Positions 7,321-17,252 of a DNA stretch of 64,000 nucleotides are shown here, one piece after another (position 1 is the first letter of the stretch; each line of letters opens with the position of its first letter). This DNA comes from Terribacillus halophilus. GTDB lineage: Bacteria; Bacillota; Bacilli; Bacillales; Amphibacillaceae. Location: positions 2,344,235-2,408,234 of the forward strand of contig NZ_LT727828.1 in assembly GCF_900162685.1 (NCBI RefSeq), given 5' to 3'. The position numbers and the translations under genes are program-made. The notes under the pieces are model-generated. The model was not told the DNA's origin and made no database searches. It saw only the letters and a list, made by a program, of their open reading frames with translations.

Positions 7321-9168
7321 TCATGCGCGTATTTTCACGTTATAGTGGCGCAGCCAGTAATCAATTTGTGCCAAATGAGCCAGCAACTGTGGTCCTGTCA
7401 TCAATTGACCGAACCATGGAGCTGTTACATCCTGCCCTTTGCTTTTCACAAGGGCTTCGATTTCCTGACGGTCGAACAGATCGAATAATCGTGCATCATT
7501 ATCTCGCAAAATTTCTTCCATCCATTTAACAACGGCTGCCGTATACACTGGATTATGTGTTTTCGGGTAAGGACTCTTCTTTCGGTACAGCACTTCATCG
7601 GGCAAAATACCTTCGAGTGCCTTTCGCAAAATGCCCTTCTCCTTATTTCCATGCGTTTTTATTTCCCATGGTATGTTCCAAACATATTCCACTAAACGGT
7701 GATCACTAAACGGAACGCGTGCCTCAAAACTTGCTCCCATGCTCATGCGGTCTTTCCTGTCGAGCAATGTCGGCATAAACCAGTGCATATTCAAATAAAA
7801 CATCTGTCTTCGCTTCGCCGCCTCTGCTTCTTCGCCTGGCAGCTGCGGTGTTTCATCAATAGTAGCTTGGTATCTGCTGAGCATATAGCCGTGCAAATCT
7901 AAGTCTTGCTGCCATTCTTTTTTGAGCAAATTGTTCCGAACTTGAGCGGATCGAATCCATGGGAAACCTTCTCTGTTAAGATCATCTTCTCGATAAAACC
8001 ATGGGTAGCCGCCAAAAATTTCATCTGCACATTCTCCTGATAAAGCAACAGTCACGTCTTCTTTAATACGTCCGCAGAACCAAAACAGAGAAGCGTCCAC
8101 GTCTGCCATGCCTGGAAGGTCACGAAGAATCGTTGCTTCTTTCAGTGAATCGGCAAGCAAGTGATTATCCATCACATGCGTCGTATGATGCGTATCAAAA
8201 GCTTTTTGCATCTTTTTTACGAAGGTCTGATCGCTCTCCGGCTGGAATTCGCTTTTCTTAAAGTATGTGTCATTGCCGTCAAAGTCGATAGAGAATGTAG
8301 ACAATTGCCCTTTTCCTGTCTCTTTATAGTGATTTGCTGCAATTGCAGTAATAGCGCTGGAATCAACTCCGCCAGAAAGGAACGTTCCAAGCGGTACATC
8401 AGAAACAAGCTGCCGTACTACAGCATCTGTCAGAAGCTCCCGAACTGTTGCTGCCGTTTCCTCTATGGAGTCGGTATGCTCTTTGCTTTCGACATTCCAA
8501 TAGCGTGTCAGTTTCAAACCGTTTCGGTCGAACTTCCCAACATGACCTGCTCGCAGTTCATTAATGCCTTTAAAAACGCCGTGACCAGGCGTCCGTGACG
8601 GTCCAAGTGAGAGGACTTCTGAGAGACCATCTTGATCAAGAACTGCCTCTACTTCAGGATGAGCAAGGATTGCTTTTATTTCCGATCCAATTAAAAGGCC
8701 GCCATCCTGCTCCATGTAAAAGAAAGGTTTTACCCCTAATCTGTCTCTGGCAAAGAAAAGCATTTCTGATTTGTCATGCCAAATGGCGAACGCAAAAATA
8801 CCATTAAACTTTTCGACACATGCATCCTGCCATTCGATATAACTCTTTAATAATACTTCTGTGTCAGAATGCCCTTGGAAAGTCCAGCCGCGCCGCAACA
8901 ATTCTTTGCGGATATCTTCTGTGTTGTAAAGCTCTCCATTATAAACCAATGTATAAGTACCACGTTCATCGGTATACTGCATCGGCTGCTTGCCACCTGC
9001 AGCATCTACCACGATTAGTCGTCTATGTCCGAACAACACATGTGACGCACCCCAATCGTTATACTCATCTGGTCCTCGTTTTGATAAAGTCTGTGCCATC
9101 TTTTGAATCACAGGCTGTTCTTGTGTCAGATTTCGTTTAAAGTTAATCCACCCAGTAATACCGCACAT
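7321..9168 (-). CDS. asnB: Asparagine synthase (glutamine-hydrolysing), AsnO type
   Basis: Converts aspartate, glutamine and ATP to asparagine, glutamate, AMP and PPi in the cytosol. The 615-residue protein begins with Met-Cys-Gly, Cys2 being the glutaminase nucleophile after Met removal. The class II glutaminase domain (about 2-210, RGPDEYNDWG, YNGELYN) is followed by the synthetase domain with the ATP-binding loop FLSGGVDSSAI near residue 265 and LSGECADEIFGGYPWF near 375. Length matches B. subtilis AsnO (YisO), whose neighbour is yisL as here. The B. subtilis AsnO is linked to sporulation; whether that holds here is not shown. Confidence 0.95.
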   Translation of the reverse strand: MCGITGWINFKRNLTQEQPVIQKMAQTLSKRGPDEYNDWGASHVLFGHRRLIVVDAAGGKQPMQYTDERGTYTLVYNGELYNTEDIRKELLRRGWTFQGHSDTEVLLKSYIEWQDACVEKFNGIFAFAIWHDKSEMLFFARDRLGVKPFFYMEQDGGLLIGSEIKAILAHPEVEAVLDQDGLSEVLSLGPSRTPGHGVFKGINELRAGHVGKFDRNGLKLTRYWNVESKEHTDSIEETAATVRELLTDAVVRQLVSDVPLGTFLSGGVDSSAITAIAANHYKETGKGQLSTFSIDFDGNDTYFKKSEFQPESDQTFVKKMQKAFDTHHTTHVMDNHLLADSLKEATILRDLPGMADVDASLFWFCGRIKEDVTVALSGECADEIFGGYPWFYREDDLNREGFPWIRSAQVRNNLLKKEWQQDLDLHGYMLSRYQATIDETPQLPGEEAEAAKRRQMFYLNMHWFMPTLLDRKDRMSMGASFEARVPFSDHRLVEYVWNIPWEIKTHGNKEKGILRKALEGILPDEVLYRKKSPYPKTHNPVYTAAVVKWMEEILRDNDARLFDLFDRQEIEALVKSKGQDVTAPWFGQLMTGPQLLAHLAQIDYWLRHYNVKIRA

Positions 9169-9256
9169 TTTGCCGCTCTACTCCTTTACTCGCCGATTTC
9201 ATGTCGTTAGCCGTTACTTCTACAACATATGAAAACCTGCGATAAACGTGAGTATT

Positions 9257-9283
9257 GAAAAAAGCCTGCCAGAAGTGGCAGAC
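9257..9283 (-). terminator. Intrinsic terminator after the yisL gene
   Basis: Hairpin with arms around TGCCA/TGGCA and GAAG loop, directly after the yisL stop, followed on the minus strand by seven T residues. Confidence 0.75.
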
Positions 9284-9667
9284 TTATGCAGGTAAAAATC
9301 CCATCGGCAGAATACCGAAGCCCAGCAGCAGTGTTATCACAAGTGCGATGAAAAAGATGATCCACCATGCTTTTGCTGATTTTTCCTTTTTCATTTTGAC
9401 AAGAATCATTTCCATGCAGACAATAACAAGCAAGCCTGCAACACCCTTAATGATTGCTTGGACAGTAAAAGAAGATCCAGATGCGTCAAAGTATCTCCAT
9501 AATAGTACAAATCCGGTATACAGAATGACTAAATAGTCCAGTCGCAGTATCATGTGCGGAATCGTTGCTTGTTTACTTTTCTTCTCGTTGTACAGAACAA
9601 GTGCTGCAAAGAAGAGCACTATTCCGAGGCCCCAGCCAATAACATGAGTCAATATCATGCCGTCCAT
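9284..9667 (-). CDS. yisL: YisL family membrane protein (DUF1516)
   Basis: A 127-residue membrane protein with four hydrophobic segments and the conserved piece IPHMILRLDYLVILYTG of the YisL/DUF1516 family. AAAGGAGGT lies 8 nt before the ATG at 9667, so this start is chosen over the longer frame starting at 9688. Function is unknown. As in B. subtilis it sits beside the AsnO-type asparagine synthetase gene. It is a single gene with its own terminator. Confidence 0.88.
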   Translation of the reverse strand: MDGMILTHVIGWGLGIVLFFAALVLYNEKKSKQATIPHMILRLDYLVILYTGFVLLWRYFDASGSSFTVQAIIKGVAGLLVIVCMEMILVKMKKEKSAKAWWIIFFIALVITLLLGFGILPMGFLPA

Positions 9668-9727
9668 TATGTACCTCCTTTTGAACAATTCATTTCTATC
9701 ATACCATGATTCCCTCTTATTTCGGCA

Positions 9728-10936
9728 TCAAGACACACGCTGCATTTTTTTCTTTCGCAACGGCTGTATTTTCCCGTATGTCAGAATGCGCCACAACCAT
9801 TCCACAGGTCCGAATGTATAATATCGGAACCAAATTCGGCTCACGATTACTTGAAATACGAATACCCCTATGACGAAAGCAACAAAGCCAATCAAAGAGA
9901 ATGATGCGTATAATCCAAAACCGATATTGTAAAACAAGAAGAACATAAAGACAGATTGAAACAAGTAGTTAGATAAAGACATACGCCCAACGTAGCTGAG
10001 CTGATGTGCAATCCAGCTAAAAACAGGCAACCGAGAGACAAGCGTGATGAGCGAGAGGTAAAATAACGCACACGCAGGTCCACCGATGGAATCTTGTGCA
10101 ATACTCAGCCAAAGTGGCGCACCAATTAAGTATGGCCCTGCCTTGAAGACAAGAAAAATAGCACCTGTAATAGTCGTGAACCAAATAAGTTTGCGTCGAT
10201 TTGCAACCGGATTATGCAGCAGCTTCGTGCGTGCAAGATAAGCGCCGAGCAGCAGCAGCGGTAGTATCATGAAAATACCCATGATTAACCCTCCAACTCC
10301 ATTCGAGCTTGACCAGTCTATCCAGTTCTGCTGCAAAATATCACCATACGACCCATTTCCATAAGCAGTAAGTTTATTTGGAATATCCATTGACTCAACC
10401 ATATACGCATCCATTTCGCCTTCAGGCAGAAGTGAACCGAGAAGTGTACTCAATGTTAACAGCACGACAATCGGTAACAGCAGAATCGGAATCATCATCA
10501 ATAATACCCATCTCGGTGTATAAAGAAAAGGAATGAGCAATAAACCTAAAATTGCATATGTAAATAAAATATCTCCATGCCAAATGAGAAACGCATGGAT
10601 AGAACCCAGAACGAGCAGAACGAGCATTCGTCTGCTCAAAAACCAGCCTGGTCTGATGCCATCTCGTTTTCTGCTGTCAAAGATAAGCTGCATCCCGAAG
10701 CCAAAGAGAATGGAAAACAACGTATAAAAACTTGCCTGGAAGAAGATATCGATGCCGCCGAGCAAAAAGTTATCAAGGGTTGAATCCCATTCTGGTGAAT
10801 CCATGCCTGGCATGTAGTAAGGAGACCCGAAGGATGGTGCGTTCACCATAAATATACCAAGAATGGCTGCTCCTCTTGCTGCATCAATCCAGTTCAAGCG
10901 TTTTGTCTGCGGCATAGCTCGCAACGTTTCTTTCAT
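9728..10936 (-). CDS. DUF418 (YeiB-like) multi-pass membrane protein
   Basis: A 402-residue protein with about ten membrane segments. The N terminus (RLNWIDAARGAAILGIFMVN) has the DxxRGxAxLGI motif of DUF418/YeiB proteins, related to acyltransferase-3-like membrane proteins. The C-terminal half carries the DUF418 core (YVGRMSLSNYLFQS, GPVEWLWR). An AGGAAAGGCGG site precedes the ATG. Possible role in transport or modification of cell surface compounds; no direct evidence here. It stands alone. Confidence 0.88.
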   Translation of the reverse strand: MKETLRAMPQTKRLNWIDAARGAAILGIFMVNAPSFGSPYYMPGMDSPEWDSTLDNFLLGGIDIFFQASFYTLFSILFGFGMQLIFDSRKRDGIRPGWFLSRRMLVLLVLGSIHAFLIWHGDILFTYAILGLLLIPFLYTPRWVLLMMIPILLLPIVVLLTLSTLLGSLLPEGEMDAYMVESMDIPNKLTAYGNGSYGDILQQNWIDWSSSNGVGGLIMGIFMILPLLLLGAYLARTKLLHNPVANRRKLIWFTTITGAIFLVFKAGPYLIGAPLWLSIAQDSIGGPACALFYLSLITLVSRLPVFSWIAHQLSYVGRMSLSNYLFQSVFMFFLFYNIGFGLYASFSLIGFVAFVIGVFVFQVIVSRIWFRYYTFGPVEWLWRILTYGKIQPLRKKKMQRVS

Positions 10937-11059
10937 ATGTTTCCGCCTTTCCTATTCACATTAGTCCAGATGCACCATTTCAAAAAATAGATGGATACAA
11001 GCTGTCAGAATTGCTAAAATTAGTATATCACATGCTTTCGCAGCAGAGAGGATTGTTTT

Positions 11060-11674
11060 ATGTTTAAAAAACTAGCTTCAGACGCTTTAGGTCTATCCGA
11101 TATTGGTAAGATTATACCGCCTAGTGATTATGATAAAACAGATGCCGATGATTACGTCATGAATGAAGATAATGAAAAAATCTACTTCCTTATTAAAACA
11201 AGGCAGGATGAATATTGTTTTACCAATCTAGCAATCATTCATGTAGACGGTGATAGCGCCGTTTCCTCCAAGCGCACACTACGCCGCTACCCATACATGC
11301 AGCACCGTATCAGCAATGTTTATTTAGAAACAGCTGGAAAGGTAGATTTAGATATTGAAATCAAGTTTACAATCGACGGTCAGGCAATCAGTATTGATGT
11401 AAAAAAAGACCAAATCGATCAGTTGAAAGATTTGTACAAAGCTTTACTGCGTATTGCCGAGATTAACTATGAAAACAGCTTGTACACAGATATGGCGCAT
11501 ACAAGTCTGGATAAAGCTGCTGCTATTCTCCAGCAGTCCCGCTATACGGATGGCACGTTGGACGACACGTACAAAAAGCTGACCGAATTCGGCTTCGAAT
11601 GGTTATCTTCTACCAAAGATAAATACCATACACATGACTTTGGTTTCATTTATGAGAAATATATCAACAACTAA
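11060..11674 (+). CDS. yvbH: YvbH-like bacterial PH-domain protein
   Basis: A 204-residue cytosolic protein. The N-terminal part (about 1-125) is a bacterial pleckstrin-homology-like domain with EKIYFLIKTRQDEYCFTNLA and SKRTLRRYPY, and the C-terminal part (about 130-195) matches the YvbH oligomerisation region. Length equals that of B. subtilis YvbH, to which the N terminus (MFKKLASDALGLSDIG) is very close as I remember it. Function is unknown; a membrane- or oligomer-associated role is inferred from the fold. Single gene with own terminator. Confidence 0.85.
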   Translation: MFKKLASDALGLSDIGKIIPPSDYDKTDADDYVMNEDNEKIYFLIKTRQDEYCFTNLAIIHVDGDSAVSSKRTLRRYPYMQHRISNVYLETAGKVDLDIEIKFTIDGQAISIDVKKDQIDQLKDLYKALLRIAEINYENSLYTDMAHTSLDKAAAILQQSRYTDGTLDDTYKKLTEFGFEWLSSTKDKYHTHDFGFIYEKYINN

Positions 11675-11712
11675 AAAGAAGTGGCTTCGCATGTTGCGAG
11701 CCACTTCTTTTT
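11673..11712. terminator. Bidirectional intrinsic terminator
   Basis: Stem AAAAAGAAGTGGCT (11673-11686) with AGCCACTTCTTTTT (11699-11712), extended inward by TCGCA/TGCGA; serves the converging yvbH and GNAT genes. Confidence 0.85.
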
Positions 11713-11715
11713 AGT

Positions 11716-11991
11716 TCAGAGAGGTCCTTCCCATACGCCATCGTATTTCTTATCAGAACTGAGTACTTGATGTGCGAATGTGCACACAGGAACGATTTGT
11801 TTGTCCTGTTTCTTCGCGTAATCAACCACATAATCTATTAATTCAGTCCCAAGACCTTCTCCTTGAAGTTTCTCTTTTACTAGCGTATGTTCGATCACAA
11901 TATCATCTGTTTCCTGAAAAGACACTTCTGCATCCGGTTCCTCCCTGTCCCCGACATAGAAACGTCCTTCCTCTTGTTTTATATCAGCCAT
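11716..11991 (-). CDS. Small GNAT-type N-acetyltransferase (YjdJ-like)
   Basis: A 91-residue protein with the acetyl-CoA binding segment LQGEGLGTELIDYVVDYAKK and a following beta strand IVPVCTFA, as in the short YjdJ-type GNAT proteins, which hold only the core of the fold. Substrate is unknown. AGGAGG lies 9 nt before the ATG. It converges on yvbH and is followed by the shared terminator. Confidence 0.88.
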   Translation of the reverse strand: MADIKQEEGRFYVGDREEPDAEVSFQETDDIVIEHTLVKEKLQGEGLGTELIDYVVDYAKKQDKQIVPVCTFAHQVLSSDKKYDGVWEGPL

Positions 11992-12127
11992 CCTTTAGCC
12001 TCCTTTTTCCGTCTGCTTTTACTCTACCCCCCTATTCTGACAGGTATGCATCTTGCCAAATCTGGTTTGTTTTTTATTTAATATGGGAAAGGTTAGAAGA
12101 ATAACATCAATGAGAGAGGCGTCTTCT

Positions 12128-13492
12128 ATGCTTACCAAACTATTACCAAGATCGGTACGAAAAATTTTGCATATGTCGCACAGGCAGCGAAAGCACGAAT
12201 TGCAGCAAAATTTATGGCTGATGCCAACTATATATATAATAGGAACCTTGCTTCTCGTCTCTTTACCTTTGCTGTTAGATCTCGTTTTAAACTTACCTTA
12301 TTACACAACGGGATTTTTTAATGCTTCTGCTTCTAATACGGGGACACTCGTCAGTGTATTAGTGAGCGGCACCTTGCTGCTTGCTGCTTATACACTGAAC
12401 TCCATTCTCGTTGTTCTGACAAGTTTCAGCTCAGAATATTCACCTCGAATGCTGTTTAACTTTATATCCGATCGTACAACACAGCATATATTAGGCCTAT
12501 TCTATGGAAGTTTTGTTTTTATGCTTATTTCTTTCCTCTTTGTGACAAATAGTTCCAGAGATTATTTCACAGCCGTACCAATCTCCTGTACACTCGTTAC
12601 ACTGGCAGCTGTTATCGGCTTCACTATCTTCGTGAACCATACGACAAATTGGATGCAGCTCCATAATATTGTAGACGCCATGAAAGATGAGTCAGAAAAG
12701 ATTATTAAATCAACAATAATCGATGAACTGGAACCATACCGAGTCGATGAACCAGGGTACACATTTGAAGATTACCCTGTGTATACTTATAAAGCTTCCA
12801 AAGCGGGCTATATTCAGCTTGTTAATTTTAAGGACATGATTAAACAAGCAAAAGAAGACAATATCGTCGTTAAGCTGGAAGCCAAATCAGGTGATTTTGT
12901 TCTTAATGGCAACTGCTTATTCTGTTACCGTGGCCCCGGAGCCCAAGATTTGAAAGTCGAAAGATACAGCAAACTCATTCAAGTTGGACATAAACGCTCC
13001 GAAATCCAGGATGTGGAAATGAGCATGAATAAATTAAGTGAGGTTGCAATTAAATCAATTGGGAATGATGACCCAACATCTGCTATTAATACTTTCCATC
13101 AAATGGCAGTATTAATGATCAATATGGATGCGTCTACTACACTGCACCCTTACCTTCAGGATGATGAAGAGCAGACGCGTGTTGTCTATAAATCCGTCAC
13201 TTTCTCCACCTATTTGTACGAAGGATTTGGGAGAATCCGTCATTATGCAGGAGAAGATTATTTACTAATTATTGAGATGATGCAGATATTCATTCGATTG
13301 ACCGACTCCATTTCAGAAAAGAATTATCCAGTAATCTGGGAATTTGCCAAAGACACCGTATTTAACGTTCCAAATTCTGCTTTCTTTCATGCCGATCGCG
13401 TCCGCTTACTCAAAAACATGAAGGAATTGGCTGATGCCACCGGTCATACGAGGGAATATTATGCATTGGAACGTTACCTGAAAACCAATTAA
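12128..13492 (+). CDS. DUF2254 family membrane protein
   Basis: A 454-residue protein with four membrane segments in the first 180 residues (about 30-50, 76-98, 120-142, 152-172) and a large soluble C-terminal part, the arrangement of DUF2254 proteins. The segment VLTSFSSEYSPRML is characteristic. An upstream ATG exists at 12053, but GAGAGG at 12113-12118 best places the start at 12128. Function of the family is unknown. Single gene closed by a strong terminator. Confidence 0.85.
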   Translation: MLTKLLPRSVRKILHMSHRQRKHELQQNLWLMPTIYIIGTLLLVSLPLLLDLVLNLPYYTTGFFNASASNTGTLVSVLVSGTLLLAAYTLNSILVVLTSFSSEYSPRMLFNFISDRTTQHILGLFYGSFVFMLISFLFVTNSSRDYFTAVPISCTLVTLAAVIGFTIFVNHTTNWMQLHNIVDAMKDESEKIIKSTIIDELEPYRVDEPGYTFEDYPVYTYKASKAGYIQLVNFKDMIKQAKEDNIVVKLEAKSGDFVLNGNCLFCYRGPGAQDLKVERYSKLIQVGHKRSEIQDVEMSMNKLSEVAIKSIGNDDPTSAINTFHQMAVLMINMDASTTLHPYLQDDEEQTRVVYKSVTFSTYLYEGFGRIRHYAGEDYLLIIEMMQIFIRLTDSISEKNYPVIWEFAKDTVFNVPNSAFFHADRVRLLKNMKELADATGHTREYYALERYLKTN

Positions 13493-13528
13493 AAGGGAGA
13501 CAGCACGTGTGATGCTGTCTCCTTTTTT
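13491..13528. terminator. Bidirectional intrinsic terminator
   Basis: Stem GGAGACAGCA (13496-13505) with TGCTGTCTCC (13513-13522), flanked by A and T runs, between the DUF2254 gene and converging addA. Confidence 0.85.
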
Positions 13529-16500
13529 ATAGCTGCCGCAAAATTCCCTTATCGAAAAAGTAAAGATACCTTTCTTTGACTGGCCTTTTCCATATCCGCT
13601 CAATTGCATTGGCGTATAGTTCAATCTGCACACGGTATTTCTCCATAAGGACATTCGCCCTTCTTTCTGGATCGTCTCCAAATAACGCGTCTGTTTTGTA
13701 GTCAAGCAGTACTAAACCGTCCTCTTCTACAATAATTTGGTCGACAACTCCTTGAACGACTACCTTATCAGAAGCAGCTCCTGTCCAATCGTTATACAGT
13801 TCATTCGCAGGCAGTGCCAATGTGAACGGCGTTTCCCGATAGGATTGTTCTGCCTGGCGTATACGCTCTGCAACCGAAGATGCTAGGAAATCGAGAATTT
13901 TCTCCGCGTCGATTGCCGCTAACGCATCTTTCTGCAGAAACTCTTTCTCTACTAACTCTAGCAGAAATTCCTCCAACTTCTGTTTACTCCACTCCTTGTG
14001 GACATCAAGTTGCTGCAATACTGCATGCACAGCACTTCCTCGTTCTGCTGGGGTGAGTTCCTTCGACTCCTGCAGAAAACGTGGTCTGCTAGCAATAGGC
14101 GCTCGTTGTTGGATTCGATTTACTACTCGGATATCACTATAGCTATCTCGAATTTCTCGCTGCCGTTTAATTTCTGTCACTGTCTGTTTGGCACGAAATC
14201 TCGTTGCCTCTGCATACGGATAACGATACGTGAGCCGATCGTCTACTTCTGCTTTCCATTCTGTATTTTCTTCGCCAGGCTGCCAATTGCTAATACGCTG
14301 GAGCAGTTCTTGATTTGCTTCTTCTTCTTGCTCCTCTGCCAGCACATACTCTTTGCTAGCTTGCAAGCAGATTCGCCATCTGGATTGGTCCTTTGTAATC
14401 TCTTGCGGCAGATTAGCAGCAAGCTCTTCAGCACGAAGCTCTTCTGCTTGTTCATGCCGCATCAACGCAGGAGCTACCCAATCCAGATAAGATGTCGCTT
14501 CTAAACGGTAATAAGATGGCAGCACCCAGTCAGGATGTTCGGCTATCTGCCGCCATTTTTGCAACTTTTTATCTAAAGAAGCCACATTACCAACCATGAC
14601 AAGCTTTTCCTTCGCTCGCGTCAGCGCTACATATAATACCCGCATTTCTTCAGCCAAAGATTCTCGCTGTTTCTCCGCTTTTAACGCATGGTAAATTAAA
14701 GTAGGGTACATAAGCCGTTTCGCAGGGTCGATATATTTACTGCCAAAGCCCAAGTCCTTATGCAGCAAATAGCGCTCCCGAAGATCCTGCTGATTGAACA
14801 TTTTGTCCATAGCACCTGTAATAACAACAGGGAACTCAAGTCCTTTACTTTTATGGATAGTCATGATGCGCACTACATCTTCTTGCTCACCTAAAGCCTT
14901 GGCAGCTCCCAAATCATCTCCGCGTTCTTCCATTCGTTCGATAAACTTCACAAAACGGAAAAGTCCTCGGAATGATGTGTTCTCATAATTTCGCGCCCGG
15001 TCATACAGTGCACGTAAATTCGCTTGGCGCTGACGGCCTCCTGGAATACCACCGACAAAGTCATAATAACCTGTTTCTCGCATAATGGACCAAATGAGAG
15101 CAGATAATGCACCTTGTCTAGCTTCCATTCTCCAGCTGTGCAGCCACTCCAGCAGCCGTTCAATTTTTACGGAGATAGCATCATTTGCTGTTTTCACATA
15201 TGATTTAGCTGCTTCAAAGTAACTGCTTCGCTGATTAGCTAAGCGAATCTTAGCAAGATCATCTTCTTTCAACCCAATGATTGGCGAACGAAGAACAGCT
15301 GCGAACGGGATATCTTGCAATGGATTATCGATTATTTTCAGCACGCTCATCATTACTTTGATTTCAATTGCTTCCAGGTAACCAGTCGAAAGCTCTGCAT
15401 ATACTGGAATACCTTGCTGCTTCAATTCATCAACAATAGCTGGCGCCCACGTCATGGAGCGCAGCAGAATGACAATATCACGATACTGAAGATCACGCTG
15501 CTGCTGCGTGCCTTTATCAACTACTTGCATCGCACCTTCGCCTTCATGTCCAATCCATTGCTGAATCATCCGAGCGTAAGCACGTCCTTCCAGCTGCGCT
15601 TTCTCCAAATCCTCCACCATTTCCGTGTCGGTATCCGCCTCGTCTGTTTCCTCCGATCCATCACGGTTGATGACAAGGAGCTCGACGTCGGTATCTGCTT
15701 GTTTAAGTTCATCGTACATCTTATTGGCATAAATCAGTTCCGCTTCCTTCTCATACTGCATCTCTCCGACATCCTCCGAAAATAACTGGCGGAAGATATA
15801 GTTTGCACCATCCAGTACTTGCTGGCGGCTTCGGAAATTGCTGGCAAGGTCTATTCGCATACCAGGATGCTCCGCTTCGGAAAAGGCTTTGTATTTCGTT
15901 AAGAACAAGGATGGTTCCGCATGCCGGAATCGATAGATACTCTGTTTCACATCTCCAACCATAAACATATTACCGCTTCCCGAACGATCGGAAAGTAAGG
16001 TGACAAGCGTCTCCTGCACCAAGTTTGTATCTTGGTATTCATCCAAAAGCAGTTCCTTGAAACGGCTTTGATAGCTTTCGGCAATAGCAGACGGAATAAT
16101 ATGTTCTGGAGTACTATTTTCGTCAATCAGCACTTCCAAGCAAAAATGTTCTAAGTCTGAGAAATCGACTAAAGCTCGCTCACGTTTTTCCGATTGATAG
16201 CGGGTGCGGAACTGTTTAACGAGCAGAGCCAGCTGCTGAATGGAAGGATAAAGCTCTTGCATATCAGCTAAATAGACTTCCAGATTTCGTGCAAACCAGT
16301 CACCGGCAAGCTTACCCCATCTTTTTTTATAAGAATCGCGCAATGACTTGGCTTGTGCTTTTTTCGCATCATCACACTCTATTTTTTTACCCGGCAATCG
16401 ACCGAATGACTGCTCCTTGATAAAGCTGACGGCGTCATTCCAGCTGCCGCTTACAAGTTCTGTTGCTTTTGCGATGAATTTCTTCTCGGCTTCAAAGGTT

Positions 16501-17252
16501 CCGGCATAATGATACGGCCCATCCGCTTCACGTGTAAGCGCTAATGCCTGCTCTGCTTCCTGCAGCATGGCCTGAAGCTGATCATTTGCTTCCCGCTTTA
16601 ATACTTGAAGCCATGGAAGCTCGGCTTCTTCCTCCATTGCTGCGACATCATATAACTGTGCCATTTGATCCAGCCATGTGTCTGGATACGGATTCTGCGT
16701 CGCAAAATCATACAGCTTGAGAATGAGGTCTTCTACTTCCAAATCGTTTCGGTCATTACTAAAACGGTCCACAACACCGAAGAAAGCAGCTTGCTCTTCG
16801 CCCTCTTTGCCGTACCATTCTTCCAGCAAATCGCCCATTACTTCCTGACGGATCAAGTCTGCTTCCAAATCATCTGCAATACGGAAACTCGGATCCAGAT
16901 CCAGCATGTACGCATACTTTCGCACTACGTCGAGACAAAACGAATGGAGTGTGGAAATAGATGCGTGCTGCAGCAAAGAAAGCTGTTTACGAAGATGCTG
17001 GGAAGATGGATCTGCTTCTAACGCTTTTTCAAGTGCCGTTCCGATTCGGCTGCGCATTTCCTGTGCAGCTGCATTCGTAAACGTAACAACGAGCAGCTGA
17101 TCAATATCGACTGGATCGTCTTGATTTACGAGCTTTTGGATAATTCGTTCTACCAGTACAGCTGTTTTTCCTGAACCTGCTGCCGCTGCTACTAAAATAT
17201 CATGTCCTTTAGCGTCAATTGCCAGCTGCTGTTCATTTGTCCACTGAACCAT
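13527..17252 (-). CDS. addA: AddA, helicase-nuclease subunit A
   Basis: Subunit A of the AddAB ATP-dependent helicase/nuclease, which resects double-strand breaks and starts recombination at Chi. The 1241-residue protein has a UvrD-type SF1 helicase with Walker A AAAAGSGKTAVLVERI at about 22, motif II LLLDEYQDTN near 390, later motifs such as RIMTIHKSKGLEFPVV and VLYVALTRAKEKL, and a C-terminal RecB-like nuclease domain with LVLLDYKTDAL near 1175. Length matches the family (about 1230 in B. subtilis). AGGAGG precedes the ATG, which lies 20 bp inside the end of addB, so the two are translationally linked. Confidence 0.97.
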   Translation of the reverse strand: MVQWTNEQQLAIDAKGHDILVAAAAGSGKTAVLVERIIQKLVNQDDPVDIDQLLVVTFTNAAAQEMRSRIGTALEKALEADPSSQHLRKQLSLLQHASISTLHSFCLDVVRKYAYMLDLDPSFRIADDLEADLIRQEVMGDLLEEWYGKEGEEQAAFFGVVDRFSNDRNDLEVEDLILKLYDFATQNPYPDTWLDQMAQLYDVAAMEEEAELPWLQVLKREANDQLQAMLQEAEQALALTREADGPYHYAGTFEAEKKFIAKATELVSGSWNDAVSFIKEQSFGRLPGKKIECDDAKKAQAKSLRDSYKKRWGKLAGDWFARNLEVYLADMQELYPSIQQLALLVKQFRTRYQSEKRERALVDFSDLEHFCLEVLIDENSTPEHIIPSAIAESYQSRFKELLLDEYQDTNLVQETLVTLLSDRSGSGNMFMVGDVKQSIYRFRHAEPSLFLTKYKAFSEAEHPGMRIDLASNFRSRQQVLDGANYIFRQLFSEDVGEMQYEKEAELIYANKMYDELKQADTDVELLVINRDGSEETDEADTDTEMVEDLEKAQLEGRAYARMIQQWIGHEGEGAMQVVDKGTQQQRDLQYRDIVILLRSMTWAPAIVDELKQQGIPVYAELSTGYLEAIEIKVMMSVLKIIDNPLQDIPFAAVLRSPIIGLKEDDLAKIRLANQRSSYFEAAKSYVKTANDAISVKIERLLEWLHSWRMEARQGALSALIWSIMRETGYYDFVGGIPGGRQRQANLRALYDRARNYENTSFRGLFRFVKFIERMEERGDDLGAAKALGEQEDVVRIMTIHKSKGLEFPVVITGAMDKMFNQQDLRERYLLHKDLGFGSKYIDPAKRLMYPTLIYHALKAEKQRESLAEEMRVLYVALTRAKEKLVMVGNVASLDKKLQKWRQIAEHPDWVLPSYYRLEATSYLDWVAPALMRHEQAEELRAEELAANLPQEITKDQSRWRICLQASKEYVLAEEQEEEANQELLQRISNWQPGEENTEWKAEVDDRLTYRYPYAEATRFRAKQTVTEIKRQREIRDSYSDIRVVNRIQQRAPIASRPRFLQESKELTPAERGSAVHAVLQQLDVHKEWSKQKLEEFLLELVEKEFLQKDALAAIDAEKILDFLASSVAERIRQAEQSYRETPFTLALPANELYNDWTGAASDKVVVQGVVDQIIVEEDGLVLLDYKTDALFGDDPERRANVLMEKYRVQIELYANAIERIWKRPVKERYLYFFDKGILRQL

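Noticed and set aside
16665-17021. 118-codon plus-strand frame inside addA, and many similar ones in addB
   Set aside because: Shadows of the real genes on the other strand; no ribosome binding sites and no family resemblance.
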